A stretch of DNA of 7,332 nucleotides. Origin: Mycobacterium sp. (GTDB lineage: Bacteria > Actinomycetota > Actinomycetes > Mycobacteriales > Mycobacteriaceae). A program made the translations under genes and the position numbers. Location: NCBI GenBank assembly GCA_023264755.1, contig JAHFVB010000252.1, positions 1 through 7,332 on the forward strand, written 5' to 3'. Shown piece after piece: positions 1-6,120 of the stretch; the first letter of the stretch is position 1, and every line of letters starts with the position of its first letter. The notes beneath the pieces are model-generated. The model saw only the letters and a program-made list of their open reading frames with translations. It had not been told where the DNA came from and searched no databases.

Positions 1-435
1 CGCGGCCGGCAGATAGCCGGTGACGACGTTCCAACCGATGCGCCCGCCGGTGAGGTGGTCGAGAGTGGACATGCGGCGGGCGAACGGATACGGATGCTCG
101 AAGCCGGTGCCGGTGGTGACGCCGAAGCCGAGGTGCTCGGTGACCAGTGCCATCGCCGAGACGAGCAGCAGCGGGTCGTTGACCGGAATCTGCGCGGCCT
201 GCCGGATGGCGGCCTCGTCGCCGGCGCCGTACACGTCGTAGGTGCCGAGCACGTCGGCGATGAACAACCCGTCGAAGCGGCCGCGCTCCAGCAGCTTGGC
301 CAACTCGGTCCAGTAGGTCAGGTCCTTGTATCGCCAGGACTGGTCGTCGGGGTGTTTCCACAGCCCGGGAGATTGGTGGGCCACGCAGTTCATGTCGAAG
401 GCGTTGAAGCGAATAACTCGGGTCCCATGGGTCAC
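1..435 (-). CDS. Flavin-dependent monooxygenase, NtaA/SnaA/DszA group (5' part, truncated by window edge)
   Basis: This is the N-terminal 145 residues of a bacterial-luciferase-like (LLM-class) monooxygenase; family members are about 440-450 residues, so two thirds lies beyond the left edge. The fragment begins MTHGTRVIRFNAFDMN and contains SWRYKDLTYWTEL (33-45), GRFDGLFIADVLGTYDVYG (52-70), NDPLLLVSAMALVTEHLGFG (86-105) and EHPYPFARRMSTLDHL (113-128) followed by GRIGWNVVTGYL (131-142). These are hallmark stretches of the NtaA/SnaA/DszA group, which hydroxylate or oxidise small organic or sulfur compounds using FMNH2 supplied by a separate reductase. The substrate cannot be told from this part. 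The GTG at 433-435 is the only in-frame start in the short upstream region; an AGGAG (453-457 on this strand) lies 17 bases upstream, which is further than ideal. The protein is cytoplasmic. It is divergent from the propeller gene and has no obvious functional link to it. Confidence 0.9.
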   Translation of the reverse strand, partial: MTHGTRVIRFNAFDMNCVAHQSPGLWKHPDDQSWRYKDLTYWTELAKLLERGRFDGLFIADVLGTYDVYGAGDEAAIRQAAQIPVNDPLLLVSAMALVTEHLGFGVTTGTGFEHPYPFARRMSTLDHLTGGRIGWNVVTGYLPAA

Positions 436-487
436 TCGGCAATGCTGCCCAGCTCCTGCCCGGCCGTCACCGGTTGAAGTCAGCCCG

Positions 488-493
488 ATTAGA
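488..493 (-). promoter_or_regulatory. Possible -10 element for the monooxygenase gene
   Basis: The hexamer TCTAAT on the minus strand matches TATAAT at five of six positions. It would start transcription near 481, giving a leader of about 46 bases that includes the AGGAG at 453-457. No recognisable -35 box lies 16-18 bases upstream, so support is limited to the -10 match and its position in a divergent spacer. Confidence 0.35.
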
Positions 494-515
494 AGGGGGT
501 GCCAGCCGGTCCCCA

Positions 516-527
516 TACGATCGGTGC
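516..527 (+). promoter_or_regulatory. -10 element TACGAT placed for a leaderless mRNA starting at GTG 528
   Basis: TACGAT at 516-521 fits the mycobacterial SigA-type -10 pattern TANNNT. Exactly six bases (522-527) separate it from the GTG at 528, so the predicted first transcribed base is the G of the start codon. No Shine-Dalgarno sequence is present before this GTG, and no clear -35 is seen, as is common in mycobacteria. Together these point to a leaderless transcript, which is a frequent arrangement in this genus. Confidence 0.6.
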
Positions 528-2342
528 GTGCCCAACGACGAAACACCGACGCCCGACCTCGCCGCGGACGAACCGCCCGAGCTACCCGAATGGGCCCGCC
601 GGCTCGGTCAGGTGCTGGCGTGGCTGTTCGTCGGATTCGGAGTCGCATGCCTGCTGGGCGCCGTCGGGGTCGGGGGTTACACCGTCTTCCGCGCCACCCG
701 CCTCGATGACTGCCACATCGATGCCTGCGTCAACTCGTTCCGGCTCGCCACGATCCTCGGCTGGACCGTCATGGGGGTCGGGTTGCTCGTCCTCGTCGGG
801 CTGGGCTGGGTGGCCCGGCTCGATGCCTCGGCTAGGACATCCGCCAACAAGCGGGTGCGCCTCGCGGCGGCCGTCGGCGCCATCGGAGTGGTCATCGGCT
901 ACCTGCTCAGCCATTTCACCAAGACCCGCAACCAGCTCGACACGTTCTACCGGGCCTCCGAACAGGTGTGGACCATCACCGCAGCGATCTGGTTGCTCGT
1001 CATCGGCGCCGTCGTCGTTGCGCTGTTCACGCTGGACGGGCTGCGCCGACCCACGCGCACGGACACCGTCGGCCTCGTCCTCGGGGTGGTCGCGGCGCTG
1101 GTGCTGACCACCGTGCTGAGCGTCGGCGCGCTGCGCAAGGGCGACGACGACCAGTACCTGGACGCAACGACCGCCACCGGCCAAGCCGTCCCACCGTTGC
1201 CCGCGACGCTCGGCCAGCAGCGCTTCGCGCGCGACCTGCCCAATCGCGGCAAGGTCGACATCTATCCGGCCGGTGCGGGATTCCTGGTTCGCAAGGACGT
1301 CGACGACACCTCCGACACCCCCGACGTCGTCGCCTACGGCGCCTCGGGGGAGGAGCGGTGGCACTACCAGCGAACCGGTCCCGTCCCCCCGCCGACCCCC
1401 GACGCCAACTACCGGATGTACGTCCAAGGCGTCGCCAGCTACGACGATGCCCGCGTCGTAGTGCTGTCGATCTTCGCCGAACAGGGGCTCTACGTCGGCC
1501 TGGACGCGGTCACCGGGGCCCGGCTGTGGACGTCGACCGACCCGGCCATCGGACGTGCCTTCGTCACCCCGCAGCTCGCAGGCCCACCGGCCCGCATCAT
1601 CGCTCGGCTGGACGGCCGATGGATCGCCGTCGACCCGCACACCGGGCAGCGGGCGTGGAGCATCGAGGACCCGGCGCGCTGCCCCGCGGGCGCCGACCCT
1701 GCGCAACGCCTGCCCAATTTCGACGGGCAGCACGTCTATCCCGTCGACACGGCGACCCGCGTCGCCGCGGTCGTGGACTGCTCCTCGCGCGACAAGATCA
1801 ATCTGCGACTGGTCGCCGTCGACCCCGCCACCGGTGCGGTCACCACCGACCAACCCCTGTCGGCGCTCTACACCGAACCGCGCGGCGGCCTCGACTCGTG
1901 GTCGGCGGAGTCCGTCCCCGGCTCCGACGCGGTGATCGTGCACCTGTCCATGTCCGGCCCGTCCAAGGACGTGTACGTCGACCAGGCGACCGGAAAGCGC
2001 ATCGACTTCGCCGGTACCAGTGCACTTTTCGCCGTCGGCGACGGGACGTTCGCGGTGCGTGACCGGAGGGCGTTGCGGCTCTATTCCGTCGCCGCGGTAC
2101 CCACGTGCGACGTACCGCTCGGCTCGTCCTTCTACGTCGGCTTCGAAGTCCTGCGCGACCAGGTGGTCGTGCGTGACGAGGACGCGCATGTGCTGCGGGT
2201 GTTCGATCGGGCCAGCTGCCGGCCGCTTGCCACCGCGAACATTCCCCCGGGCTACGACGGCCCCTTCGCGGTGCGCGGCGCGACGCTGCTGACCCGGATC
2301 GACAAGGACGGCCGGACTGCGCTGGTCGGCTTCACGCCCTGA
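528..2342 (+). CDS. Five-helix membrane protein with extracytoplasmic PQQ-like beta-propeller domain
   Basis: The product has 604 residues from GTG 528. An acidic, Pro-rich N-terminus (1-22) is followed by five predicted membrane helices at about 27-54, 72-97, 109-130, 147-169 and 179-201. Basic loops (RRPTR at 173-177; KRVR at 108-111) fall on the cytoplasmic side, so the remaining 400 residues should lie outside the membrane. That domain contains propeller-type strand signatures: LDAVTGARLWTS (325-336), AVDPHTGQRAWSIED (367-381), AVDPATGAVTTD (430-441) and YVDQATGKRIDF (483-494). These resemble PQQ-enzyme/quinoprotein-like repeats, but nothing shows quinone binding or catalysis, so a scaffold or ligand-binding role is equally likely. 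The first external loop has a Cys pair (C62, C67), and C385, C418, C527 and C564 lie in the propeller. An in-frame TTG at 474 would add 18 unconvincing residues. GTG 528 is preferred because of the -10 element six bases upstream. The function is unknown. The gene is convergent with mmpL. Confidence 0.85.
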   Translation: MPNDETPTPDLAADEPPELPEWARRLGQVLAWLFVGFGVACLLGAVGVGGYTVFRATRLDDCHIDACVNSFRLATILGWTVMGVGLLVLVGLGWVARLDASARTSANKRVRLAAAVGAIGVVIGYLLSHFTKTRNQLDTFYRASEQVWTITAAIWLLVIGAVVVALFTLDGLRRPTRTDTVGLVLGVVAALVLTTVLSVGALRKGDDDQYLDATTATGQAVPPLPATLGQQRFARDLPNRGKVDIYPAGAGFLVRKDVDDTSDTPDVVAYGASGEERWHYQRTGPVPPPTPDANYRMYVQGVASYDDARVVVLSIFAEQGLYVGLDAVTGARLWTSTDPAIGRAFVTPQLAGPPARIIARLDGRWIAVDPHTGQRAWSIEDPARCPAGADPAQRLPNFDGQHVYPVDTATRVAAVVDCSSRDKINLRLVAVDPATGAVTTDQPLSALYTEPRGGLDSWSAESVPGSDAVIVHLSMSGPSKDVYVDQATGKRIDFAGTSALFAVGDGTFAVRDRRALRLYSVAAVPTCDVPLGSSFYVGFEVLRDQVVVRDEDAHVLRVFDRASCRPLATANIPPGYDGPFAVRGATLLTRIDKDGRTALVGFTP

Positions 2343-2359
2343 GAATCGGCGGGTTGGGC

Positions 2360-2476
2360 GGGGCACGATTCGGACTGGCAGCTTCCGGTTCGACTCGAGT
2401 GAGGCATGTTTCGGGCAGGCAGCGTCCGGTTCGACTCGAGTGAGGCATGTTTCGGGCTGGGAGCGCATGGTTCGAA
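2360..2476. repeat. 41-bp tandem repeat, two full and two partial copies
   Basis: Two full units, 2381-2421 and 2422-2462, match at 38 of 41 positions and share the core GGTTCGACTCGAGTGAGGCA followed by TGTTTCGGGC. A degenerate 3' half unit precedes them at 2360-2380 (GGCACGATTCGGACTGGCA at 2362-2380), and a 5' part unit follows at 2463-2476 (GCGCATGGTTCGAA). Each full unit holds the 8-base palindrome ACTCGAGT. The array begins 18 bases after the stop codon of the propeller gene. It resembles the intergenic minisatellites found in mycobacteria, but I cannot assign it to a named family. Confidence 0.85.
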
Positions 2477-2494
2477 CTGGCAACACACGATCGG

Positions 2495-2533
2495 TTTCGT
2501 AAAGCGATATCGCCGGCGATATCGCTTTCGAAA
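2495..2533. repeat. Perfect 28-bp palindrome made of two GCGATATCGC dyads; operator-like or bidirectional terminator
   Basis: Positions 2501-2514 and 2515-2528 are exact reverse complements. The arms extend by five more pairs (TTTCG 2495-2499 with CGAAA 2529-2533) if one unpaired T at 2500 and its neighbour C2529 register are bridged by a single bulge. Inside, the 10-base palindrome GCGATATCGC occurs twice, at 2504-2513 and 2516-2525, 12 bases apart. As RNA it would form a stem of 12 or more pairs in either direction, ending in TTT on both strands, which suits a bidirectional terminator between convergent genes. As DNA, two identical dyads spaced about one helical turn apart look like a tandem repressor operator, though no gene starts here. 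The sequence does not decide between these. Confidence 0.75.
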
Positions 2534-2620
2534 GTCGACCTCGTCCTCCGGAGTGGTACGGATGTGACTCGGAAGGGTGCCGTCAACAGCCTGGGCTTGC
2601 TTGGCGGCGGGTCACGACAC

Positions 2621-2670
2621 CCCGTGACGCCTACCGGTGCCTAGACCCGTGACGCCTACCGGCGCCTAGA
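2621..2670. repeat. 25-bp tandem duplication spanning the mmpL stop codon
   Basis: Units 2621-2645 and 2646-2670 differ at a single base (T2638 against C2663) and share CCCGTGACGCCTACCGG and CCTAGA. The right-hand unit contains the TAG stop of mmpL (2666-2668) and part of its last sense codon; the left-hand unit is a copy lying beyond the stop. Near identity suggests a recent or conserved duplication. It does not alter the MmpL protein. Confidence 0.85.
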
Positions 2671-5527
2671 ACAGCGCGAGCTGGCGGTCGTCGTCGCCGA
2701 ACTTCTGAGGCACCGGACGTTGCCGCACCCGCACCGGCCACCAGAACCAACGTCCCATCAACGCGGCGATCGACGGCGTCATGAACGACCGCACGATCAG
2801 CGTGTCGAACAGAAGGCCCAGGGCGATCGTCGTACCGATCTGACCCAGCACGCGCAGATCACTGATGATGAACGACGCCATCGTGAAGGCGAACACCAGC
2901 CCGGCGGCCGTCACCACCGAACCGCTACCCGCCATCGACCGAATGATTCCGGTATTGATGCCCGCGTGGATCTCCTCCTTGAAGCGGGAGACCAGCAGCA
3001 GGTTGTAGTCCGAGCCCACCGCCAGCAGCAGGATGACTGACAGCGGCAGGATCACCCAGTACAGCGGAACGCCGAAGATGTACTGCCACACCAATAGCGA
3101 CAGTCCGAACGATGCACCCAACGACAGCGCCACGGTGCCCACGATCACCAGCGCTGCGACGATGCTGCGCGTGATGAACATCATGATCAGCAGGATCAGG
3201 CTGAGCGACGCGATGCCGGCGATGATCAGGTCGTAATGCGCCATCTCGGCGATGTCCTTGTAGGTGGAGGCCGTTCCGCCGAGGTATATCTTCGACCCCG
3301 CCAACGGAGTGCCCTTGATGGCTTCCTGCGCCGCGTGCCTCATCGCATCGATGTGCGAAATACCTTGTGGAGTAGCCGGATCCACGTCGTGGGTGATGAT
3401 CATCCTGGCGGCCTTGCCGTCCGGGGACATGAACAGCTTCAGCCCGCGGATGAACTCGGGGTTGGTGAACGCCTCGGGCGGTAGGTAGAAGGAGTCGTCG
3501 GTCTTGGACGCGTCGTAGGCCTGGCCCAGGGCAGTGGAGTTCTCCAGCGCCGCGGCGCTCTGATCGTAGATGCCCGACGTGGTGGCGAAGTTCGTCATCG
3601 TCAGGTCCTTGTTGGCCTGCTGGACGGCGAGCTGCGGCGGGATCAGTGCCAGCAGTCTCGGTTGCAGTTTGTCCAACTTGTCGATGCTGCCCGACACGCT
3701 GGCCAACTGGTCGGTCAGCGCGTCGATGCCATCGAGAGCGTCGAATAGCGACCTGAACGCCGCGCACGACGGGATGTCGAAACAGTGCGGTTCCCAATAG
3801 AAGTAATTGCGCATCGGCCGGAAGAAGTCGTCGAAGTTGGCGATCTTGTCACGCAGGTCTTGGGCCGTGGCCACGGTGTCCTGGAAGGCCTGGCTCTGCT
3901 CGTGAGTGACTTCGCTGCTCTGTTGCTGCAGCGCATATTGCGCCTTGAGCGTGTCGATCGACTTGTTGATCTCGCCGACCTGCTTGAGCAGATCGGCAGC
4001 GCGAGCCTGCTGAAAGGGCAGATTGTTGATCTGGGCCGCGCTGTTCGCGCTGATCTGGAACGGGATCGACGTGTGGTCCAACGGGGTACCCAGCGGACGG
4101 GTGATCGACTGCACCTGGGCGATGCCGTCGGTGTGGAACACGGCCTTGGCGACGCGCTCCAACAGGATCATGTCGGTGGGATTGCGCAGATCGTGATCGG
4201 TTTCGATCATCAGCAGTTCGGGGTTCAACCGCGCCTTGGAGAAGTGACGTTCGGCGGCTGCGTAGCCGACGTTGGACGGGGCGCTGGCCGGCAGGTACTG
4301 GCTGACGTCGTAGCTGGTGTGGTAGCCGGGCAGCGCCAGAAGTCCGATGAACGCGATTCCCAACGAGGCGATCAGGATGGGCCCCGGCCAACGCACGATG
4401 GCGGTGCCGATGCGCCGCCAGCCCCGCTTGGCGGTCTTGCGCTTCGGATCGAGCAGCCCGAAGCGGCTGCCGATCACCACCACGGCCGGCGCCAGGGTCA
4501 GCGAGGCGACCAGGGACACCAGCACGCCGAGCGCGGCTGGAATGCCGAGGCTTTGGAAGTACGGCAGCCGGGTGAAGTAGAGACAGAACGTCGCGCCGGC
4601 GATGGTCAGCCCGGATCCGAGGATCACGTGCGACGTGCCGCGGTACATGTCGTAGAAGGCGGCCTCGCGGTCGATGTCCTCGTTGCGCCGCTCCTGATAG
4701 CGCCCGAGTAGGAAGATCACGTAGTCCGTGCCGGCGGCGATGACCAAAAGCGTGAGGATGTTGGTCGAATAGGTCGACAGCCCAATGAACCCGGAGTTCG
4801 CAAGGAACGACACGATGCCGCGGGCGGCGGACATCTCGATCAGCACCGTGAGCAGGCCCAAGATCATGGTGACGAACGATCGATAGACGATGAGCAGCAT
4901 GACGGCGATCACGCCGACGGTCAGCAGCGTGACCGTCGTGGTGCTCTGGTTGCCCACCTCGAACTGATCGGCGATCTGGGGGGCCGAGCCGGCGACGTAG
5001 CCGTGCACCCCGGGTGGGGCCGGTGTCGTGGCGACGATCTTGCGCAACGCGTCGACCGACTCCAACGACAAGGCTTCGCCCTGGTTGCCGGACAGGAAGA
5101 CCTGGACGTAGGCGGCCTTGCCGTCGGGGCTTTGCGAACCCGCCGCGGTCAGCGGGTCGCCCCAGAAGTCCTGCACGTGCTGAACGTGGGTGGTGTCGGC
5201 GTTGAAGCGCTTGACCAGCTCGTCGTAGTACTCGTGTGCCTTGGCGCCCAGCGGCTGGTCGCCTTCGAGCACCACCATCGCGGCACTATCCGAATTGAAC
5301 TCGCCGAACACCTTGCCGATGCGCTGAAAGGCTTGCAGCGAGGGCGAATCCGGTGAGCTCAGCGCGACGTTGTGCGCCTCGCCGACCACCTCGAGTTGGG
5401 GCACCAGTACGTTCGTCAGAGCAGCGACGGCCACCCAGAACAGCACGATCGGCACGCAGAGCCAACGGATCGTCTGGGCCACCCGGTCGGTGAACGACGC
5501 GCGTTCGGCCTGATGGGTAGTGCTCAT
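2666..5527 (-). CDS. mmpL: MmpL-family RND transporter, MmpL4/MmpL5-like with periplasmic coiled coil
   Basis: This 953-residue inner-membrane transporter has the full two-fold MmpL plan. There is one helix near 22-42, a first periplasmic domain (about 45-195), six helices between about 196 and 400, a long second periplasmic region (about 400-765) and five helices to about 915. The proton-relay Asp-Tyr pairs are intact: GTDY at 266-269 and GSDYN at 838-842. The second periplasmic region carries a heptad-rich coiled-coil hairpin (about 505-565 and 600-645), with the tip sequence FDDFFRPMRNYFYWEPHCFDIPSC (565-588) holding Cys582 and Cys588. That insert marks the MmpL4/MmpL5 type, whose known members export siderophores and, for MmpL5, drugs such as bedaquiline. 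The actual cargo here is not deducible. ATG 5525-5527 overlaps the mmpS stop in ATGA, so translation is probably coupled; no strong ribosome site precedes it. The gene looks complete. The number within the family (4, 5 or another paralogue) is left open. Confidence 0.95.
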   Translation of the reverse strand: MSTTHQAERASFTDRVAQTIRWLCVPIVLFWVAVAALTNVLVPQLEVVGEAHNVALSSPDSPSLQAFQRIGKVFGEFNSDSAAMVVLEGDQPLGAKAHEYYDELVKRFNADTTHVQHVQDFWGDPLTAAGSQSPDGKAAYVQVFLSGNQGEALSLESVDALRKIVATTPAPPGVHGYVAGSAPQIADQFEVGNQSTTTVTLLTVGVIAVMLLIVYRSFVTMILGLLTVLIEMSAARGIVSFLANSGFIGLSTYSTNILTLLVIAAGTDYVIFLLGRYQERRNEDIDREAAFYDMYRGTSHVILGSGLTIAGATFCLYFTRLPYFQSLGIPAALGVLVSLVASLTLAPAVVVIGSRFGLLDPKRKTAKRGWRRIGTAIVRWPGPILIASLGIAFIGLLALPGYHTSYDVSQYLPASAPSNVGYAAAERHFSKARLNPELLMIETDHDLRNPTDMILLERVAKAVFHTDGIAQVQSITRPLGTPLDHTSIPFQISANSAAQINNLPFQQARAADLLKQVGEINKSIDTLKAQYALQQQSSEVTHEQSQAFQDTVATAQDLRDKIANFDDFFRPMRNYFYWEPHCFDIPSCAAFRSLFDALDGIDALTDQLASVSGSIDKLDKLQPRLLALIPPQLAVQQANKDLTMTNFATTSGIYDQSAAALENSTALGQAYDASKTDDSFYLPPEAFTNPEFIRGLKLFMSPDGKAARMIITHDVDPATPQGISHIDAMRHAAQEAIKGTPLAGSKIYLGGTASTYKDIAEMAHYDLIIAGIASLSLILLIMMFITRSIVAALVIVGTVALSLGASFGLSLLVWQYIFGVPLYWVILPLSVILLLAVGSDYNLLLVSRFKEEIHAGINTGIIRSMAGSGSVVTAAGLVFAFTMASFIISDLRVLGQIGTTIALGLLFDTLIVRSFMTPSIAALMGRWFWWPVRVRQRPVPQKFGDDDRQLALF

Positions 5528-5970
5528 CCAGACTTGTCCAAACAGAAGGTGTAGGCGTTCAGCGTCTGGGCCGTTCTCTCGTCCTTGACGACGTCGTCGA
5601 TTTTGATGCGGCAGCCGATCGAATCGCCGTTGCCCTGGGCGGCCACGTTGACGAAGACCGTGGGCTGGGTGGTGGTCGTGTCATATGACCAGGGGAGCGG
5701 CGCGTCGAGGACGCGCTGCGGTTGGGCATCGATGTCCAGATAGGTGATGGTCGCGGTCGTGCCTGGCGGCCCGAAGACCTCCATGACCACGTGCTTCGGG
5801 TTGAACGGAACGATGTTGTTGTCGGCGCCACTGGGCGTCGAGGTCACGTCGTGGGAGCCGAAGATCCCGTTCAGGCGATACACCGCGAAGCCCGCCACGG
5901 CGACGACCAATACCGCCACCAGCGGAATCCATCGTCGCGCCAGCGCGCGACCAATCGAAACACGCTGCAC
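5524..5970 (-). CDS. mmpS: MmpS-family accessory protein of the MmpL exporter
   Basis: This small single-pass membrane protein has 148 residues from GTG 5968-5970. A basic N-terminus (RALARRW, 8-14) precedes one helix (about 15-33), then FGSHD, and then a periplasmic beta-rich MmpS domain from about residue 53. Family signatures include FNPKHVVMEVFGPPGTT (56-72), YLDIDAQPQRV (77-87), PLPWSYD (91-97) and a C-terminal GCRI...YTFCLDKS stretch whose Cys120 and Cys143 probably form a disulfide. MmpS proteins act in the periplasm as partners of the cognate MmpL; MmpS4 and MmpS5 are needed for siderophore export in M. tuberculosis. The GTG start is chosen because GGAAGGG (5977-5983) lies six bases upstream. 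An in-frame TTG at 5995-5997 would add nine residues but has no ribosome site. The stop overlaps the mmpL start by four bases. Confidence 0.93.
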   Translation of the reverse strand: MQRVSIGRALARRWIPLVAVLVVAVAGFAVYRLNGIFGSHDVTSTPSGADNNIVPFNPKHVVMEVFGPPGTTATITYLDIDAQPQRVLDAPLPWSYDTTTTQPTVFVNVAAQGNGDSIGCRIKIDDVVKDERTAQTLNAYTFCLDKSG

Positions 5971-5976
5971 CAGTGA

Positions 5977-5983
5977 CCCTTCC
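5977..5983 (-). promoter_or_regulatory. Ribosome binding site deciding the mmpS start
   Basis: GGAAGGG on the minus strand ends six bases before GTG 5970, an ideal Shine-Dalgarno spacing. Because it lies inside the region that a TTG start at 5997 would translate, it argues for the shorter MmpS. Confidence 0.7.
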
Positions 5984-6047
5984 GACGAGCCGTTCAAACG
6001 TTACGGACGGTGGAGGTATTCCCCGGCGGACCATCTCAACTTGGTTG

Positions 6048-6076
6048 ACAGTACGGTACGCGACCGGACCGCACAA
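6048..6076 (-). promoter_or_regulatory. Candidate mmpS-mmpL promoter with GTACCGTAC inverted repeat
   Basis: On the minus strand TTGTGC (6071-6076) and TACTGT (6048-6053) are separated by 17 bases. The -10 fits TANNNT, but the -35 matches TTGACA only in its first three bases. Transcription would begin near 6041, giving a leader of about 70 bases before GTG 5970. GTACCGTAC (6051-6059), two GTAC palindromes around one base, overlaps the -10 and resembles half-sites of TetR-type operators, which suggests repressor control; no regulator gene is in the window. A second TANNNT hexamer, TAACGT at 5998-6003, could give a shorter leader of about 20 bases that still contains the ribosome site. Confidence 0.4.
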
Positions 6077-6098
6077 CACGTAGCCCAGTCGCCACGCC

Positions 6099-6116
6099 CG
6101 GGCCCGCGAAGGCCCG
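6099..6116 (-). terminator. Possible hairpin terminator after the right-edge propeller-like gene
   Basis: CGGGCC and GGCCCG form a 6-bp all-GC stem with a 6-base loop containing TTCG, starting four bases after the TAG stop at 6121-6123. There is no T-run, which is common for mycobacterial hairpins, so termination strength is uncertain. If active it would separate the upstream gene from the mmpS-mmpL transcript. Confidence 0.4.
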
Positions 6117-6120
6117 CAGC

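Larger units (their letters stand above)
2343..2665. other. Repeat-rich spacer between convergent genes, no gene seen
   Basis: This 323-base stretch separates the stop codons of the propeller gene and mmpL. Short open frames cross it but show no recognisable protein, no good ribosome site and are broken up by the repeats. It contains, in order, the 41-bp tandem repeat, the double palindrome, about 90 bases without visible structure, and the 25-bp duplication. A weak inverted repeat, GTCACG (2611-2616) with CGTGAC (2623-2628), could form a 6-bp stem with a 6-base loop just downstream of mmpL. It lacks a T-run, so its role as an mmpL terminator is only a possibility. Confidence 0.6.

Noticed and set aside
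55..477. A 140-codon plus-strand frame at the left edge
   Set aside because: It is antisense to the clearly recognisable flavin monooxygenase fragment.
968..2062. A 364-codon plus-strand frame inside the propeller gene
   Set aside because: It is Arg-rich low-complexity sequence, a frame-shifted shadow of the real gene.
2360..2476. CRISPR array
   Set aside because: The units are directly adjacent tandem copies with no spacers of unique sequence, and no cas gene is present.
582..2486. A 634-codon open frame on the minus strand opposite the propeller gene
   Set aside because: Its translation is rich in Arg, Gly, Asp and Val with no domain or membrane pattern, as expected from the antisense frame of GC-rich coding DNA. 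The plus-strand product has coherent helices and propeller repeats.
2447..2644. A 65-codon plus-strand frame in the convergent spacer
   Set aside because: It runs through the 41-bp repeat and the palindrome, has no good ribosome site and no protein-like pattern.
3785..4711. A 308-codon plus-strand frame antisense to mmpL
   Set aside because: It lies fully opposite well-conserved MmpL sequence and has no recognisable protein features.
6045..6050. A perfect TTGACA on the plus strand as a -35 box
   Set aside because: No acceptable -10 follows at 16-19 bases on that strand, and no plus-strand gene starts downstream.
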